Translations under genes and position numbers: made by a program
The notes under the pieces: generated by a model
What the model saw: only the letters and a program-made list of their open reading frames with translations
What the model was told of the DNA's origin: nothing
Databases searched by the model: none
In this document: in pieces, positions 39,770 through 48,099 of the stretch
Position numbering within the stretch: position 1 is the first letter of the stretch
Layout of the letters: the number at the start of each line of letters is the position of its first letter
Assembly: GCF_014197245.1 (NCBI RefSeq)
Contig: NZ_JACIFF010000010.1
Coordinates: 1 to 64,000 of the forward strand
Origin: Neolewinella aquimaris
GTDB taxonomy: Bacteria > Bacteroidota > Bacteroidia > Chitinophagales > Saprospiraceae
Reading direction: 5' to 3'
DNA: 64,000 nt

Positions 39770-40795
39770 CTACTTCTGGTAGTCCGCCTCCAGTACGATG
39801 CGGTAGCTGGCCTTGCCGGCCCGCAGGTGCTCCATGGCTTCGTTCACCTTGCTCATCGGGAAATGCTCTACCTGGGGAGCGACCTGGTGGTGGGCGGCGA
39901 ACTGCATCATCTTGTCCATCTGGCTCCGGTTGCCGGTGGGGGAACTGGAAATGGACCGTTTGCTCAACATGAGGGACATCACGTGCACCGGAATGGGCTC
40001 GAGTACGGCACCCACGATGTGCAACTTGCCCCCGGGCTTCAGCATGGCGATGATGGCGTCCCAGTCGAGGGAGGCGTTGGCGGAAATGACGATGAAGTCG
40101 AATTTGGCCGCATGTTTTTTCATTTCCTCCGAGTCGACGCTGGACGCGACGTGGCTGGCCCCGAACGAGCGGGCCTCCTCGTGCTTGGAGGGGGAGGAGG
40201 TGAAGGCCGTGGTTTCGCACCCCCAGGCTTTCAGGAACTTCAGGGCCATATGTCCTAAGCCACCGATGCCGAAGACCCCCACCTTATCGGTCGGTGAAAT
40301 GGCGTTGTCCAGCAGGGGAGCGAACACGGTGATGCCGCCGCACAGGAGCGGACCGGCCGAATCGGGTTCAACGCCCTCCGGAATGGGTACCGCCCATACC
40401 CAGTGGGTGCGTACGGACTGGGCGAAGGCGCCGTGGTGGCCCACGATGGTGGGTTGTACCGAAGTACACATCTGCTGATCACCTTGCAGGCAGTATTCGC
40501 AGTGGAGGCAGCTGCTGACCGTCCAGCCCACGCCGACGCGCTGGCCCATCTTCAGTCCTTTTTCCCTGGCAATATCCCCCATCGCGACCACCTTGCCGAT
40601 GGCCTCGTGACCGGGAACGAAGGGGTAAGTGGTGATGCCCCACTCGTTGTCGAGCATGGACAGGTCGGAGTGGCATACGCCACAGTACTCAATCTCCACT
40701 TCTACTTCCTCCGGACCGAGGGGGCCGGCATCGTACTCAAACGGTTCCAGTTTTCCCTTGGGCGCACTGGCGGCCCAGGCTTTTACTTTTGACAT
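39770..40795 (-). CDS. zinc-dependent NADP alcohol dehydrogenase, YahK/CAD-like
   Basis: A 341-residue medium-chain dehydrogenase. Catalytic zinc ligands are in CGVCHSD and GHEAIG; the structural zinc site is CLHCEYC with Cys later at QMC; the Rossmann motif is GIGGLGHMA. The pattern is that of the YahK/AdhC/cinnamyl-alcohol group, which reduces many aldehydes with NADPH and probably detoxifies them. Single gene with its own terminator. A G-rich run lies 52 bases before its start. Confidence 0.92.
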   Translation of the reverse strand: MSKVKAWAASAPKGKLEPFEYDAGPLGPEEVEVEIEYCGVCHSDLSMLDNEWGITTYPFVPGHEAIGKVVAMGDIAREKGLKMGQRVGVGWTVSSCLHCEYCLQGDQQMCTSVQPTIVGHHGAFAQSVRTHWVWAVPIPEGVEPDSAGPLLCGGITVFAPLLDNAISPTDKVGVFGIGGLGHMALKFLKAWGCETTAFTSSPSKHEEARSFGASHVASSVDSEEMKKHAAKFDFIVISANASLDWDAIIAMLKPGGKLHIVGAVLEPIPVHVMSLMLSKRSISSSPTGNRSQMDKMMQFAAHHQVAPQVEHFPMSKVNEAMEHLRAGKASYRIVLEADYQK

Positions 40796-41316
40796 AGGTG
40801 TTTTATTGGGGAAACGGGAGGGGTGGAAAGATGTTCCTACGTTTTTGGGGTAGTGGGGGTGGGGGTGGGCTAGGATTTGCGGGGCGGTTGGTGTAGTCGG
40901 TGTTGGTTGTTCGGCGATCCAGTTTTGGGTTGATGGGTTGGGGCAAATTCAGGCTCCTAATTTGGGGAGATAACAGGGTATCCACGGCAAGGAGCGGGGG
41001 GAACATATGGTTTGGGTTTGCATGTGTGGGGGAATTGCGTAGTTTTGGCGGGCGGTGGGATTATATACATCAATGGGCGGATCGGATATAGGGTAGAAAT
41101 ACGAAATTCATTTGTGCTATTGTTGGGCGAAATGCCGCGATGAGGGCGGTCCGAAAAGAAAGTTCCCATACAGATAAATATAAGTCTTACTAATATTGCA
41201 ATCTTGTAAATTGGAGTGCATCTTTAGAATCAGAAGGCACCATTCGCCTGGAGACACACAATTTCAATAATAGTCATATCTGGTAACCTTCTTCACTATT
41301 CAAATTTTAATTATAT
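40796..41316. other. 521-base intergenic stretch at the island edge, with a G-quadruplex motif
   Basis: No gene is visible. At 40847-40869 the plus strand has four G-runs (GGGG, GGGGG, GGGGG, GGG) with loops of 4, 1 and 1 bases, a strong quadruplex candidate. The GC content drops sharply after about 41,100, which marks the left border of the AT-richer island. A GTTGGGC box is found at 41122-41128. Confidence 0.6.
41122..41128 (+). other. GTTGGGC box, candidate left cassette junction
   Basis: GTTGGGC matches the integron core-site consensus GTTRRRY. Its exact complement, GCCCAAC, starts the palindromic element after the next gene (42563-42569), as expected if the gene between were an integron-type cassette. 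A 7-base match can occur by chance. Confidence 0.3.
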
Positions 41317-42558
41317 ATGATGAGTTACCACAGTCAATTCCTAGTATCTGTTGATAGTACTGTTGATTTAGAACTAAAGAAGAGAATATTGTGCGATATG
41401 CTAAACATGCACCCTAAGTTCTTTGTGACTAAAGATTACTCTGCACTCTACTATGGAAAAAAGGTGAGGTCAACTTTAGTAATCATAGATTACGTTGAGG
41501 TAAGCAAAACACTTTCATTGATTAGTTTTCGCGGAAAAGGTATAGATAGAAATGAGTACAAAAATTTCTCAAATGATGTAGTGGGTTGCCTTCAAAAGCT
41601 TACGGCGAAGGCAAAAATTATAAAAGTTGGCGATGATTTATCTAAGAGTTATAGCGTCGAGTGTTACCAGCATGTATATGATGTTGAAAACTTCCTTAGA
41701 AAATTCATTCATATTTTCATGTTAGAAAAAGCTGGCTATAATTGGATGGATAACTTTTTGCCTCAAAGTGTAAATGGTGAATACAAGAACCATGAAGAAT
41801 TCTTGCACTTAGCATTTTTCAACGACCTTATAGAGATTTTATTCACCACTTTTAGGGATGTATCTGTTAGGACGAATGAAGATGTAAAAAAATTTATTAA
41901 ACAATTGACTAAGAATAAATTGATGTCAATTCCAGCAAGCGAGCTTGATATTTTTTTAGAACTTTCGAATCTAGAACGATTTGCGAATATCAATTCTTCA
42001 AGCCAATTAAAAGTTCGAAAAGAATTAGAAAATTTCAAGCAGTATAGAAATGATATAGCTCACAACGTGTATGTTAGTTTTGAGACATATAAGAGAATTG
42101 TTAGTGCTAAAGACCGGATTGTCAAATACTTTATGGAGCTAAGTGCTCAAATGAATATTAAAGGTTTTCATGATTATCGATCCACTTCAATGATAACTTC
42201 GAGCGACATTAATGAGACGCTTAAACACGAGATAGTCGACATTCTCCTAGATCACTTACCTGGTTGTAAAGTGATAGAGAATGATATATTAGATTATTTC
42301 GGAACTGATGGTATTTGCAGGTATGGAATCAAGACAGAAATGAATTTAAATGTTGAATGTATGAAAAAACTGATTCGCGATAGCGAACTTTTCCTAGCAA
42401 AGTATCAAGATTGTGATGAAATACTTTTATTCGTTTTAGGGCAATCAATTAGTGAATCTAGGACGGTTTGGGAAAGGTATTTTATAAGAGAGGCAAGGCT
42501 TAAGGTAAAATTTTCAATCGTGCTTACAGATTATTACGAAACCATTGAAATATATTAA
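41317..42558 (+). CDS. HEPN-motif protein, candidate defence gene
   Basis: A 413-residue cytoplasmic protein of AT-rich codon usage. Residues about 120-270 are helical and contain R244-N-D-I-A-H249 in KQYRNDIAHNVY, the Rx4-6H motif of HEPN ribonucleases; the surrounding pattern looks like Apea/RiboL-PSP-type HEPN domains. The N-terminal 110 residues and the C-terminal 120 (beta-rich, ending in VLTDYYETIEIY) are unrecognised. It is the first gene of the island and is followed after four bases by an attC-like palindrome. A role in antiviral RNA cleavage is an inference from motif and company. ATG 41317 or 41320 may start it. Confidence 0.65.
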   Translation: MMSYHSQFLVSVDSTVDLELKKRILCDMLNMHPKFFVTKDYSALYYGKKVRSTLVIIDYVEVSKTLSLISFRGKGIDRNEYKNFSNDVVGCLQKLTAKAKIIKVGDDLSKSYSVECYQHVYDVENFLRKFIHIFMLEKAGYNWMDNFLPQSVNGEYKNHEEFLHLAFFNDLIEILFTTFRDVSVRTNEDVKKFIKQLTKNKLMSIPASELDIFLELSNLERFANINSSSQLKVRKELENFKQYRNDIAHNVYVSFETYKRIVSAKDRIVKYFMELSAQMNIKGFHDYRSTSMITSSDINETLKHEIVDILLDHLPGCKVIENDILDYFGTDGICRYGIKTEMNLNVECMKKLIRDSELFLAKYQDCDEILLFVLGQSISESRTVWERYFIREARLKVKFSIVLTDYYETIEIY

Positions 42559-42562
42559 AATC

Positions 42563-42697
42563 GCCCAACACTGCGCCATCCTCAAGCCGGCGGTGATGCT
42601 TTTGGGTGTCGATGAAGCCTTTAAAAGGTGACCTGAAGTTTGTCGAGATCCGGATGCTTGTTGTTGAAGCCGGCCTACGGTGGCGCCCCCGTTCGAT
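42563..42697 (+). repeat. attC-like palindromic element A
   Basis: Two pairs of perfect 6-base boxes: GCGCCA (42573-42578) with TGGCGC (42681-42686), and GCCGGC (42586-42591) with GCCGGC (42669-42674). The spacers between the boxes are 7 and 6 bases and do not pair, as in integron attC sites. It opens with GCCCAAC and ends with GTTCGAT (consensus GTTRRRY fails at one base). It begins four bases after the stop of the HEPN-motif gene. Confidence 0.5.
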
Positions 42698-42797
42698 GAA
42701 ATAACGCTAATAATAACAAAAGCAAATGGCAGATTACAATGCGTAGATTCATGCCATGTGCTAGATTGCCCACCATTTTTAAAATAAACGATGCTAT

Positions 42798-43751
42798 ATG
42801 GCTACGCTCCCATTCTTTGAAGAAATTTTATACAACTATGAGTCGTCCGCTAATCAAAGGTTTTCGGGCCATTGGCTGGCTAAGAAATTTAGATCAGTTT
42901 ACCCCGAAGTATTGCATGAGCTAATTGATTTTAATGACAGGTATGTTGTCAAAGGCTCATCAGGAAAAGGGAATTGGACTCACTGCCCTTGGATAGCAAT
43001 ATTAGACCGAATTATTACCGAAACGCCCCAAAAGGGGTACTATCCCGTTTTCTTATTCCGTAGAGACATGTCTGGCTTTTACCTCTCCTTAAATCAGGGT
43101 ATGACAAACGTCATGGCATACCATAACCTTACGGCTAGTGATGAACTCAGATGGCGAGCCGAGGATTTTAGAAAACAGTTGGGCGAATTACCAGAAAAAT
43201 TTGGCATAACAGATATAGAATTATATGGAGAAACTTCAACTGTAAAAAATTATGAGCATGGCAATATATGTGCCAAATACTATGATGCAAATAGAAAGGT
43301 ATCGCTAAATGAAATCAAAGTGGACCTGTTTGAAATGTTAGAAATGTACGAATACCTAGTATACAGTGATACAACATCTACAGATCAAGATGAGGAAAAA
43401 AATTATACGGAGGACGCTGGCAATCTAAGGTTGCACTTCAGAATTGAGCGAAATCAAAAGTTAGTTCAGGAGGTCAAAAAAGTTAAAGGATATACGTGTG
43501 AAGCCTGTCATTTTAATTTTGAGGAAAAATATGGACAACTAGGCAAGGATTTTATTGAGGCCCATCACCTAATTCCAATTAGTGATCTTGAGGGTGAGAA
43601 AATCTTACTAGATCCCAATTTTGATTTCTCTGTGCTTTGCTCAAATTGTCACCGAATGATACACCGAACTCAAAATCCAAGCGTGATTAGCGCTCTAAGT
43701 GACATTATCAGTTGTGCGGCAAACATTACGCCATCGTCAAACCGGCGGTGA
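42798..43751 (+). CDS. MrcB-domain HNH endonuclease, type IV restriction-like
   Basis: A 317-residue protein. The first about 190 residues (FSGHWLAKKF...GKGNWTHCPWIAILD...GYYPVFLFRRDMSGFYLSLNQG) match the MrcB/DUF3578 modified-DNA-recognition domain. The last 100 carry an HNH nuclease: CEACHFNFEE, FIEAHHLIPIS and FSVLCSNCHRMIH. MrcB-HNH fusions act as single-protein restriction enzymes against modified DNA. The last residues and stop lie inside palindromic element B (43718-43854), so the C-terminus may be altered by that element. Start ATG 42798. Confidence 0.85.
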   Translation: MATLPFFEEILYNYESSANQRFSGHWLAKKFRSVYPEVLHELIDFNDRYVVKGSSGKGNWTHCPWIAILDRIITETPQKGYYPVFLFRRDMSGFYLSLNQGMTNVMAYHNLTASDELRWRAEDFRKQLGELPEKFGITDIELYGETSTVKNYEHGNICAKYYDANRKVSLNEIKVDLFEMLEMYEYLVYSDTTSTDQDEEKNYTEDAGNLRLHFRIERNQKLVQEVKKVKGYTCEACHFNFEEKYGQLGKDFIEAHHLIPISDLEGEKILLDPNFDFSVLCSNCHRMIHRTQNPSVISALSDIISCAANITPSSNRR

Positions 43752-43854
43752 GACTGGTGGGTGTCGGTAAAGACTCAAAAAGGGATTTTGGATTGGTCAA
43801 AAATGCAGAGATTGGCTTGTGCAGCCGTCCTGCGGTGGCGACCCCGAGTTTTTC
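43718..43854 (+). repeat. attC-like palindromic element B
   Basis: Aligns with element A along its length: cgccatcgtcaaaccggcgg against cgccatcctcaagccggcgg, ggtgggtgtcg in the middle, and gcggtggcgaccccg at the end. Paired boxes: CGCCA (43729-43733) with TGGCG (43836-43840), CGGC with GCCG. It contains the stop codon of the MrcB-HNH gene and ends 15 bases before the next gene. Confidence 0.5.
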
Positions 43855-43869
43855 ATTAGAAAAAACAAT

Positions 43870-44766
43870 ATGCAATTACCCAAATACCATGAAACATTCA
43901 TCCCTATACTGGAAACCCTTAGTAGGGTAGAGTCTCTGAAAAGTAGAGAGCTAGCTTTGCAAATCCGTGATAATTATTATTCAGATTTATCCCAAGAGTT
44001 GCTCAATCAAAAGACAAGCTCGGGTGCTAATGTTTTGCTGGATAGAATTCTCTGGGGCAAATCATACTTGAAAATGGCCAAATTTGTTACCTACCCTCAA
44101 CGGGGGATGGTGCAAATTACGGAGAAAGGAAAGGTAGTTCTGATTAAAGGTAAATTATCATTAGAGGAACTCCAAAACGACCTAGATTTCATCAAGCATA
44201 GAGAATCTGTAAAAAGCAAAAAGGAGGATGAACTCGTACTTGAGAAAGTAAATGTTGAGAACGCGTCACCCCAAGATTTAATTGATTCTGGATTTTCAGA
44301 TATTGAAACGGAAGTTAAAACTGAGCTCTTAGAAAAGCTGAAAGAAATTGATCCTTATTACTTTGAAAAAGTAATTCTTATCCTTCTGAAAAGAATGGGA
44401 TATGGCGATTTTATTGAAACCTCAAAGTCAGGTGATGGTGGAATTGATGGCATAATAAATGAAGACAAACTAGGGCTTGAAAAAATTTATACTCAGGCAA
44501 AGCGGTACAATGAAAATAAGGTTCGAGAAAAGGATATCAGAAATTTCATTGGAGCGATGAGTGGAGATACGAGCAAAGGTGTCTTTATTACCACGTCAAC
44601 TTTTGACGATTATGCCGTCAAAAAAGCACGAGAAGCTCACCATACAATCATTTTAATTGACGGAGCCAAACTGGTAGATCTTATGCATCAATATAATGTA
44701 GGGGTGCAAATTAAAACGGTGTACGAAGTAAAGGAACTCGATAATGATTTCTTCGAGGGGGAGTAA
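43870..44766 (+). CDS. Mrr-like restriction endonuclease
   Basis: A 298-residue nuclease. N-terminal winged-helix Mrr_N domain (about 1-90, LPKYHETFIPILETLS and GMVQITEKGK), acidic linker, then the Mrr catalytic domain (about 165-290): YYFEKVILILLKRMGYGDF, GDGGIDGIINED and YTQAKRYNEN hold the D-QAK active site, and KGVFITTSTF follows. Mrr proteins cut DNA with foreign methylation. ATG 43870 starts the winged helix; upstream codons belong to element B. The small HNH gene follows after 17 bases. Confidence 0.9.
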   Translation: MQLPKYHETFIPILETLSRVESLKSRELALQIRDNYYSDLSQELLNQKTSSGANVLLDRILWGKSYLKMAKFVTYPQRGMVQITEKGKVVLIKGKLSLEELQNDLDFIKHRESVKSKKEDELVLEKVNVENASPQDLIDSGFSDIETEVKTELLEKLKEIDPYYFEKVILILLKRMGYGDFIETSKSGDGGIDGIINEDKLGLEKIYTQAKRYNENKVREKDIRNFIGAMSGDTSKGVFITTSTFDDYAVKKAREAHHTIILIDGAKLVDLMHQYNVGVQIKTVYEVKELDNDFFEGE

Positions 44767-44783
44767 GTTAGCAATTAAGTAAT

Positions 44784-45107
44784 ATGGCAAATCGATGGGG
44801 CATTTCAATAGAAGTCGAAAATAGGGTAATAGAAAGAGATGTAAATTGTGTTTATTGTGGTGTATCCTTTACTCAGGACGAAATATCTAGAAAAATGCAA
44901 CCATCATGGGAGCACATTTTGAATGATATTAGACTAAATGGAATAGATAATATAGCTTTATGCTGTATATCATGTAATGCTAGTAAAGGAGCAAAACGCT
45001 TGGAAGATTGGCTAAAAAGTGACTACTGCAGGAAAAGAGGGATTACGGAGGATTCTGTTGCTGGTGTGGTAAAAAGGGCAATCATGAATCCACCTTATGA
45101 GAGGTAG
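44784..45107 (+). CDS. small HNH endonuclease
   Basis: A 107-residue HNH-fold protein: zinc pair CVYC, catalytic block WEHIL (with His), N at DNIALCC and second pair CISCNASKG. It is a stand-alone nuclease domain with no recognition domain, and lies 17 bases after the mrr-like gene, so the two are probably made together. Anti-phage or mobile-element function are both possible. Confidence 0.82.
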   Translation: MANRWGISIEVENRVIERDVNCVYCGVSFTQDEISRKMQPSWEHILNDIRLNGIDNIALCCISCNASKGAKRLEDWLKSDYCRKRGITEDSVAGVVKRAIMNPPYER

Positions 45108-45160
45108 ATTGGAGGGTTTCAAAAATTTTGTAATGCAGCTTTTCTAAACTTGGTATATAC

Positions 45161-45344
45161 GGGAGTATTGCATAAAGGTGCTATAAAAAGCAGCAATGTT
45201 TTATACCACACTTTTTGCAACGGTCTCGTCTCCGCCGGCGTCGAGGCTGATGGGTGTCGAGGGCGCTTGATCGGCCGAAAAGGAAAGCCCTTGATCCGTT
45301 TGGCTGGTGGTAGTCGGCCTACCGTGGCGCCCCCATTGTTGGCC
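45161..45344 (+). repeat. composite palindromic element C
   Basis: The 3' half (gtcggcctaccgtggcgcccccattgttgg, 45313-45342, in pieces) matches the end of element A; the middle contains atgggtgtcga as in A and B; the 5' half (ggtgctataaaa ... ccacactttttgcaacggtctc) matches element D. The 5' half also forms a hairpin followed by TTTTT, which may end transcription. It follows the small HNH gene. No gene lies in 45108-45472. Confidence 0.5.
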
Positions 45345-45472
45345 GACCGCCCGATAGTAAAGGCATTCCAAAAAAAACCGCAGAACCGTAGGTGAGCAAG
45401 CGCGGCAGCATCCAATAACGTGTGAACTGCACAACTAAAGAAGTTGTAGTTCTCTACGTAAACTAACCGATC

Positions 45473-45724
45473 ATGGATAAGAAGCTAACGCTAAGTCTAG
45501 AGGGCTCCATGATAGAGCGTGCCAAAGCATACGCGCGAGACAGAGACATCAGTCTGTCAAAAATGATCGAGCGGTACCTCAGTTTGGTGACTACCCCAGC
45601 GGGGAAAAAGCAAAAGGATGGGTTGACACCGCTAGTCAATGAACTTAGCGGAATACTTGATTTGCCCGAAGACTATAATCACAAGGAGCAATACGGGGAC
45701 TACCTGTCGAAGAAGTATCGATGA
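45473..45724 (+). CDS. DUF6364-type antitoxin
   Basis: An 83-residue protein starting MDKKLTLSLEGSMIERAKAYARDRDISLSKMIE, the ribbon-helix-helix-like pattern of DUF6364 antitoxins. The stop overlaps the start of a PIN toxin gene (ATGA), the usual toxin-antitoxin layout. The antitoxin appears intact but its toxin is broken after 14 codons. In life it would bind both the toxin and its own promoter. Confidence 0.75.
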   Translation: MDKKLTLSLEGSMIERAKAYARDRDISLSKMIERYLSLVTTPAGKKQKDGLTPLVNELSGILDLPEDYNHKEQYGDYLSKKYR

Positions 45725-45765
45725 CCCAGCTCTTCGTAGATACGAATGTGGTGCTTGACCGTTGA
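45721..45765 (+). pseudogene. truncated PIN-domain toxin
   Basis: Starts inside the antitoxin stop codon and reads MTQLFVDTNVVLDR before a TGA. FVDTNVVLD is the first beta strand and first catalytic aspartate of PIN ribonucleases. Nothing of the remaining about 120 residues follows in any frame, so the toxin was cut off by a deletion or insertion. Confidence 0.8.
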
Positions 45766-45834
45766 CCTGATCACTCCGCATTACTGACGCCCCGGTTGCG
45801 TGACTGCCCCAGTCGTTGTGGCTAAGCTGAAATA

Positions 45835-46371
45835 ATGAAAATCCTAAAAATAATATCGATATCAGTAGGGCTCTTAGTCCTCCTTGTCATTGGGCTCTTT
45901 TGGGGTTCTAATTCGTATTATGAAGGGCAGGACAGTAAGCTTTATAACATTGACTTTTCAGAAGACGAAGACTATCAAAAGCCGACTGAGTATCTCAGTA
46001 ATAAAGAGATTGACTCGCTCAAAACCATAAAAGTTGAATCAGCCAAAATTGAAATTATCGGAACTGGATATAGTGGGTATGATTTTTATATGTGGCATAA
46101 GCCGACGGAGAAAGGAGAAATTTACATTAAGGCTTTCGAAGTTACGGAAAACCGGAGGCTTTCGGAATGGAAACTGACAAATAGAACTAGGAACATAGTA
46201 ACAGGACCATCTGAGGACTTTAAATTATTCACGGGTAACACGGTTGTCGACGAAGGAACCTTTGAGAAATATTATCCAGCAAGATTTGAACTTTGGTTCA
46301 AGTCGTCAGATGATGAAACAGAAAAGAAGTTGACGGAAAAGTCCTATTTTATAGATGGATGGGACAGATAA
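45835..46371 (+). CDS. hypothetical single-pass membrane protein
   Basis: A 178-residue protein with one N-terminal membrane helix (ISISVGLLVLLVIGLFWG) and a polar domain outside. It has a repeated acidic pattern (SEDEDYQKPTEY) and no motif I recognise. The position, after the broken PIN toxin and before a fragment of a palindromic element, suggests another passenger gene of the island. Confidence 0.6.
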   Translation: MKILKIISISVGLLVLLVIGLFWGSNSYYEGQDSKLYNIDFSEDEDYQKPTEYLSNKEIDSLKTIKVESAKIEIIGTGYSGYDFYMWHKPTEKGEIYIKAFEVTENRRLSEWKLTNRTRNIVTGPSEDFKLFTGNTVVDEGTFEKYYPARFELWFKSSDDETEKKLTEKSYFIDGWDR

Positions 46372-46385
46372 CCAATAAATGTTAG

Positions 46386-46420
46386 CCACAACATAGTTTT
46401 AGGGTCAACGGGAGTATTGC
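46386..46420 (+). repeat. fragment of the palindromic element family (F)
   Basis: caacatagttttagggtcaa and then cgggagtattgcaaaaa. The first part resembles the start of element D (caacaccgcgcatagcgtcaa), and the second part repeats 45160-45175 in element C. It starts about 15 bases after the preceding stop codon. Confidence 0.4.
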
Positions 46421-46430
46421 AAAAACAAAA

Positions 46431-46661
46431 GGGAGTGCACCATTAAGGATGGGGTAAGCTGAAAAAGACAGCCGAGCCGAGTCACTATCTTGATAGGTGA
46501 CGAAACACTAAAAGAATGCTCATCTGCCCGGACTGCCAGGGTGGGAAGATAGTCAAGAACGGACGAACCCTCTACGGCAGACAGAACCACAAATGCACGG
46601 CCATTGGCTACTTCTTCTGGCATCGAAACTAGGCAACCATTCTTACATCTGATACACTCCC
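46431..46661 (+). mobile_element. IS1-type remnant with short inverted ends
   Basis: GGGAGTGCACC at 46431 and its near complement gatacactccc at 46651-46661 bracket 231 bases. Inside lies a fragment of an insA-like gene (46516-46632). The rest of the element, including the catalytic insB part, has been lost. The right end touches the stop codon of the cyclase gene. Confidence 0.55.
46516..46632 (+). pseudogene. IS1 InsA fragment
   Basis: 38 codons: MLICPDCQGGKIVKNGRTLY then GRQNHKCTAIGYFFWH. CPDC...GxIVKNG...KC is the zinc-finger start of IS1 InsA/transposase; the usual second half of the zinc finger (C-x-x-C) is lost after KCTA. Too short to be functional. Confidence 0.7.
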
Positions 46662-47890
46662 TATTTTACAAAGTACATTTCCATTTCTCCTTTTCCCTTG
46701 GCATGAATTTTTCCTCTGTATTCGCAATCAATGTCATTTTTGACAAGTTGATACGTCAGTCCAGAAATATTTATTTCGCCAGGTTCTCCTGATGACTCCA
46801 TCCTACTTGCCGTATTGATTGTATCGCCAAAGAGGTCATACCTGAATTTCTTCTTTCCTACTACTCCAGCCACAATAGGTCCGGAATGTATCCCAACTCG
46901 CATCCTCCACTTTATTTCATGGTTCGAATTTCTTTCCTCAAGGTAGTGAATCATCTCTTGTGCAGCGGTAATGCAATTAATAGCATTTTCTTCAGTTATT
47001 CCTTCCCCAAGGCCACATGCAGCCAGATATGCATCACCAATTGTTTCAATTTTTTCAACCCCTGCCGCTTCAACGATTTCATCGAAGCGTCCAAAAATGT
47101 CATTAAGCTCATTGACCAGAGTAATCTCCGAAATGGATGCTACTAACTCCGTAAAGTCTTTGAAGTCAGTGAATAGAATAGTTACATTCTCGTGCCTTTG
47201 GGGAATGGTTCTGCCGGTTTCTTTTAAATCCTTCGCTACATTTACTGGAAGAATATTATGTAGAAGGTCGTCCGTTTTTTTCTGTTCAACCATTAAGGAC
47301 TCCTCCGATCTATCAATTAGTACAGACATACTCCAAATAAGTGCGAGGCAAATGAATCCAGTTATACTGATATTGACTACTTGTGATAAATAGGGATCTA
47401 CTTCGTCATAATGAGCATTAATATTTGATTGAAGTAATACAGTAACAATCAACGTTAAACAAGCCAGTACACTAAAACCATGGGCCAATTTCCTTGCCTT
47501 TCGGGGGAAAGTCATGTAGGGCAGGATGATGATTAAGAAACAAATGAACGCAACACCAGATGAATATCCCAACAAAAAAAGAAATAAGAGAACCGATATA
47601 TATGATGTAATAGTAAGCCATACGGTAGCCAGAATCCGCCAACCATTATTGTTGAAGATTAACACAATTAGAAACATCAATCCCAATAATGCATTGCTTC
47701 CGTAAATTATCGGAGCCTCAGTGAGGTTAAATGAAATAAGCATCCAAATTGCATTAAATATTGCACCTAAAATCGATGCTATATTCGTTACTCGGAGATA
47801 CCTGATTTCAGTAATAGAAAGGTTTTCATTAGTGCCCATATCAACCATTCTGTAAAAGAATTGAGCCTCATTTTTATCATCAATTGACAT
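46661..47890 (-). CDS. membrane-bound class III nucleotide cyclase
   Basis: A 409-residue protein with about six N-terminal helices (residues 35-200) and a cytoplasmic class III cyclase domain (about 225-409). Metal aspartates are in TILFTDFKDFT and in the loop with KIETIGDAYLAACG; the transition-state part is FGDTINTASRM. The base-selecting position in KIETIGDAY is Glu, as in guanylate cyclases, while the partner in FRYDLFGDT is Asp, as in adenylate cyclases, so product is uncertain. It lies among restriction and toxin genes. A MITE sits 47 bases before its start. Confidence 0.88.
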   Translation of the reverse strand: MSIDDKNEAQFFYRMVDMGTNENLSITEIRYLRVTNIASILGAIFNAIWMLISFNLTEAPIIYGSNALLGLMFLIVLIFNNNGWRILATVWLTITSYISVLLFLFLLGYSSGVAFICFLIIILPYMTFPRKARKLAHGFSVLACLTLIVTVLLQSNINAHYDEVDPYLSQVVNISITGFICLALIWSMSVLIDRSEESLMVEQKKTDDLLHNILPVNVAKDLKETGRTIPQRHENVTILFTDFKDFTELVASISEITLVNELNDIFGRFDEIVEAAGVEKIETIGDAYLAACGLGEGITEENAINCITAAQEMIHYLEERNSNHEIKWRMRVGIHSGPIVAGVVGKKKFRYDLFGDTINTASRMESSGEPGEINISGLTYQLVKNDIDCEYRGKIHAKGKGEMEMYFVK

Positions 47891-47936
47891 TTTAATTCTC
47901 CTTTTTTTAGATTATTGATTGCATATCAATTGGGGC

Positions 47937-48099
47937 TATACTTCACGCGGTCACTAGGAGTGAAAAGCTGGCGCAGCAATTTTTTTAGCTGGCGAGGCGC
48001 GAAACGCAGGCGACACCGTAGTGTCGGCGAGGCTTCGCAACGTGGCAAGGCGGTAAAAGGGCAAGTCAGAATTCACTTTCTGTGGCCGCGCGAAGTATA
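47937..48099 (+). mobile_element. MITE copy 1 (163 bp)
   Basis: Ends are inverted repeats: TATACTTCACGCGGTCAC and GTGGCCGCGCGAAGTATA pair except at two positions. TA at each end suggests a TA target as used by IS630/Tc1-type transposases. It has no coding capacity and contains a perfect small hairpin CGACAC-cgta-GTGTCG. A copy differing at only two bases and in the same orientation is at 49787-49949. Confidence 0.85.

Noticed and set aside
40803-41006. 67-codon minus-strand open frame (proline/asparagine-rich)
   Set aside because: It is the complement of the G-rich tract and has no coding character.
45473-45765. Intact toxin-antitoxin operon
   Set aside because: The PIN part stops after 14 codons and the rest is absent in all frames nearby.
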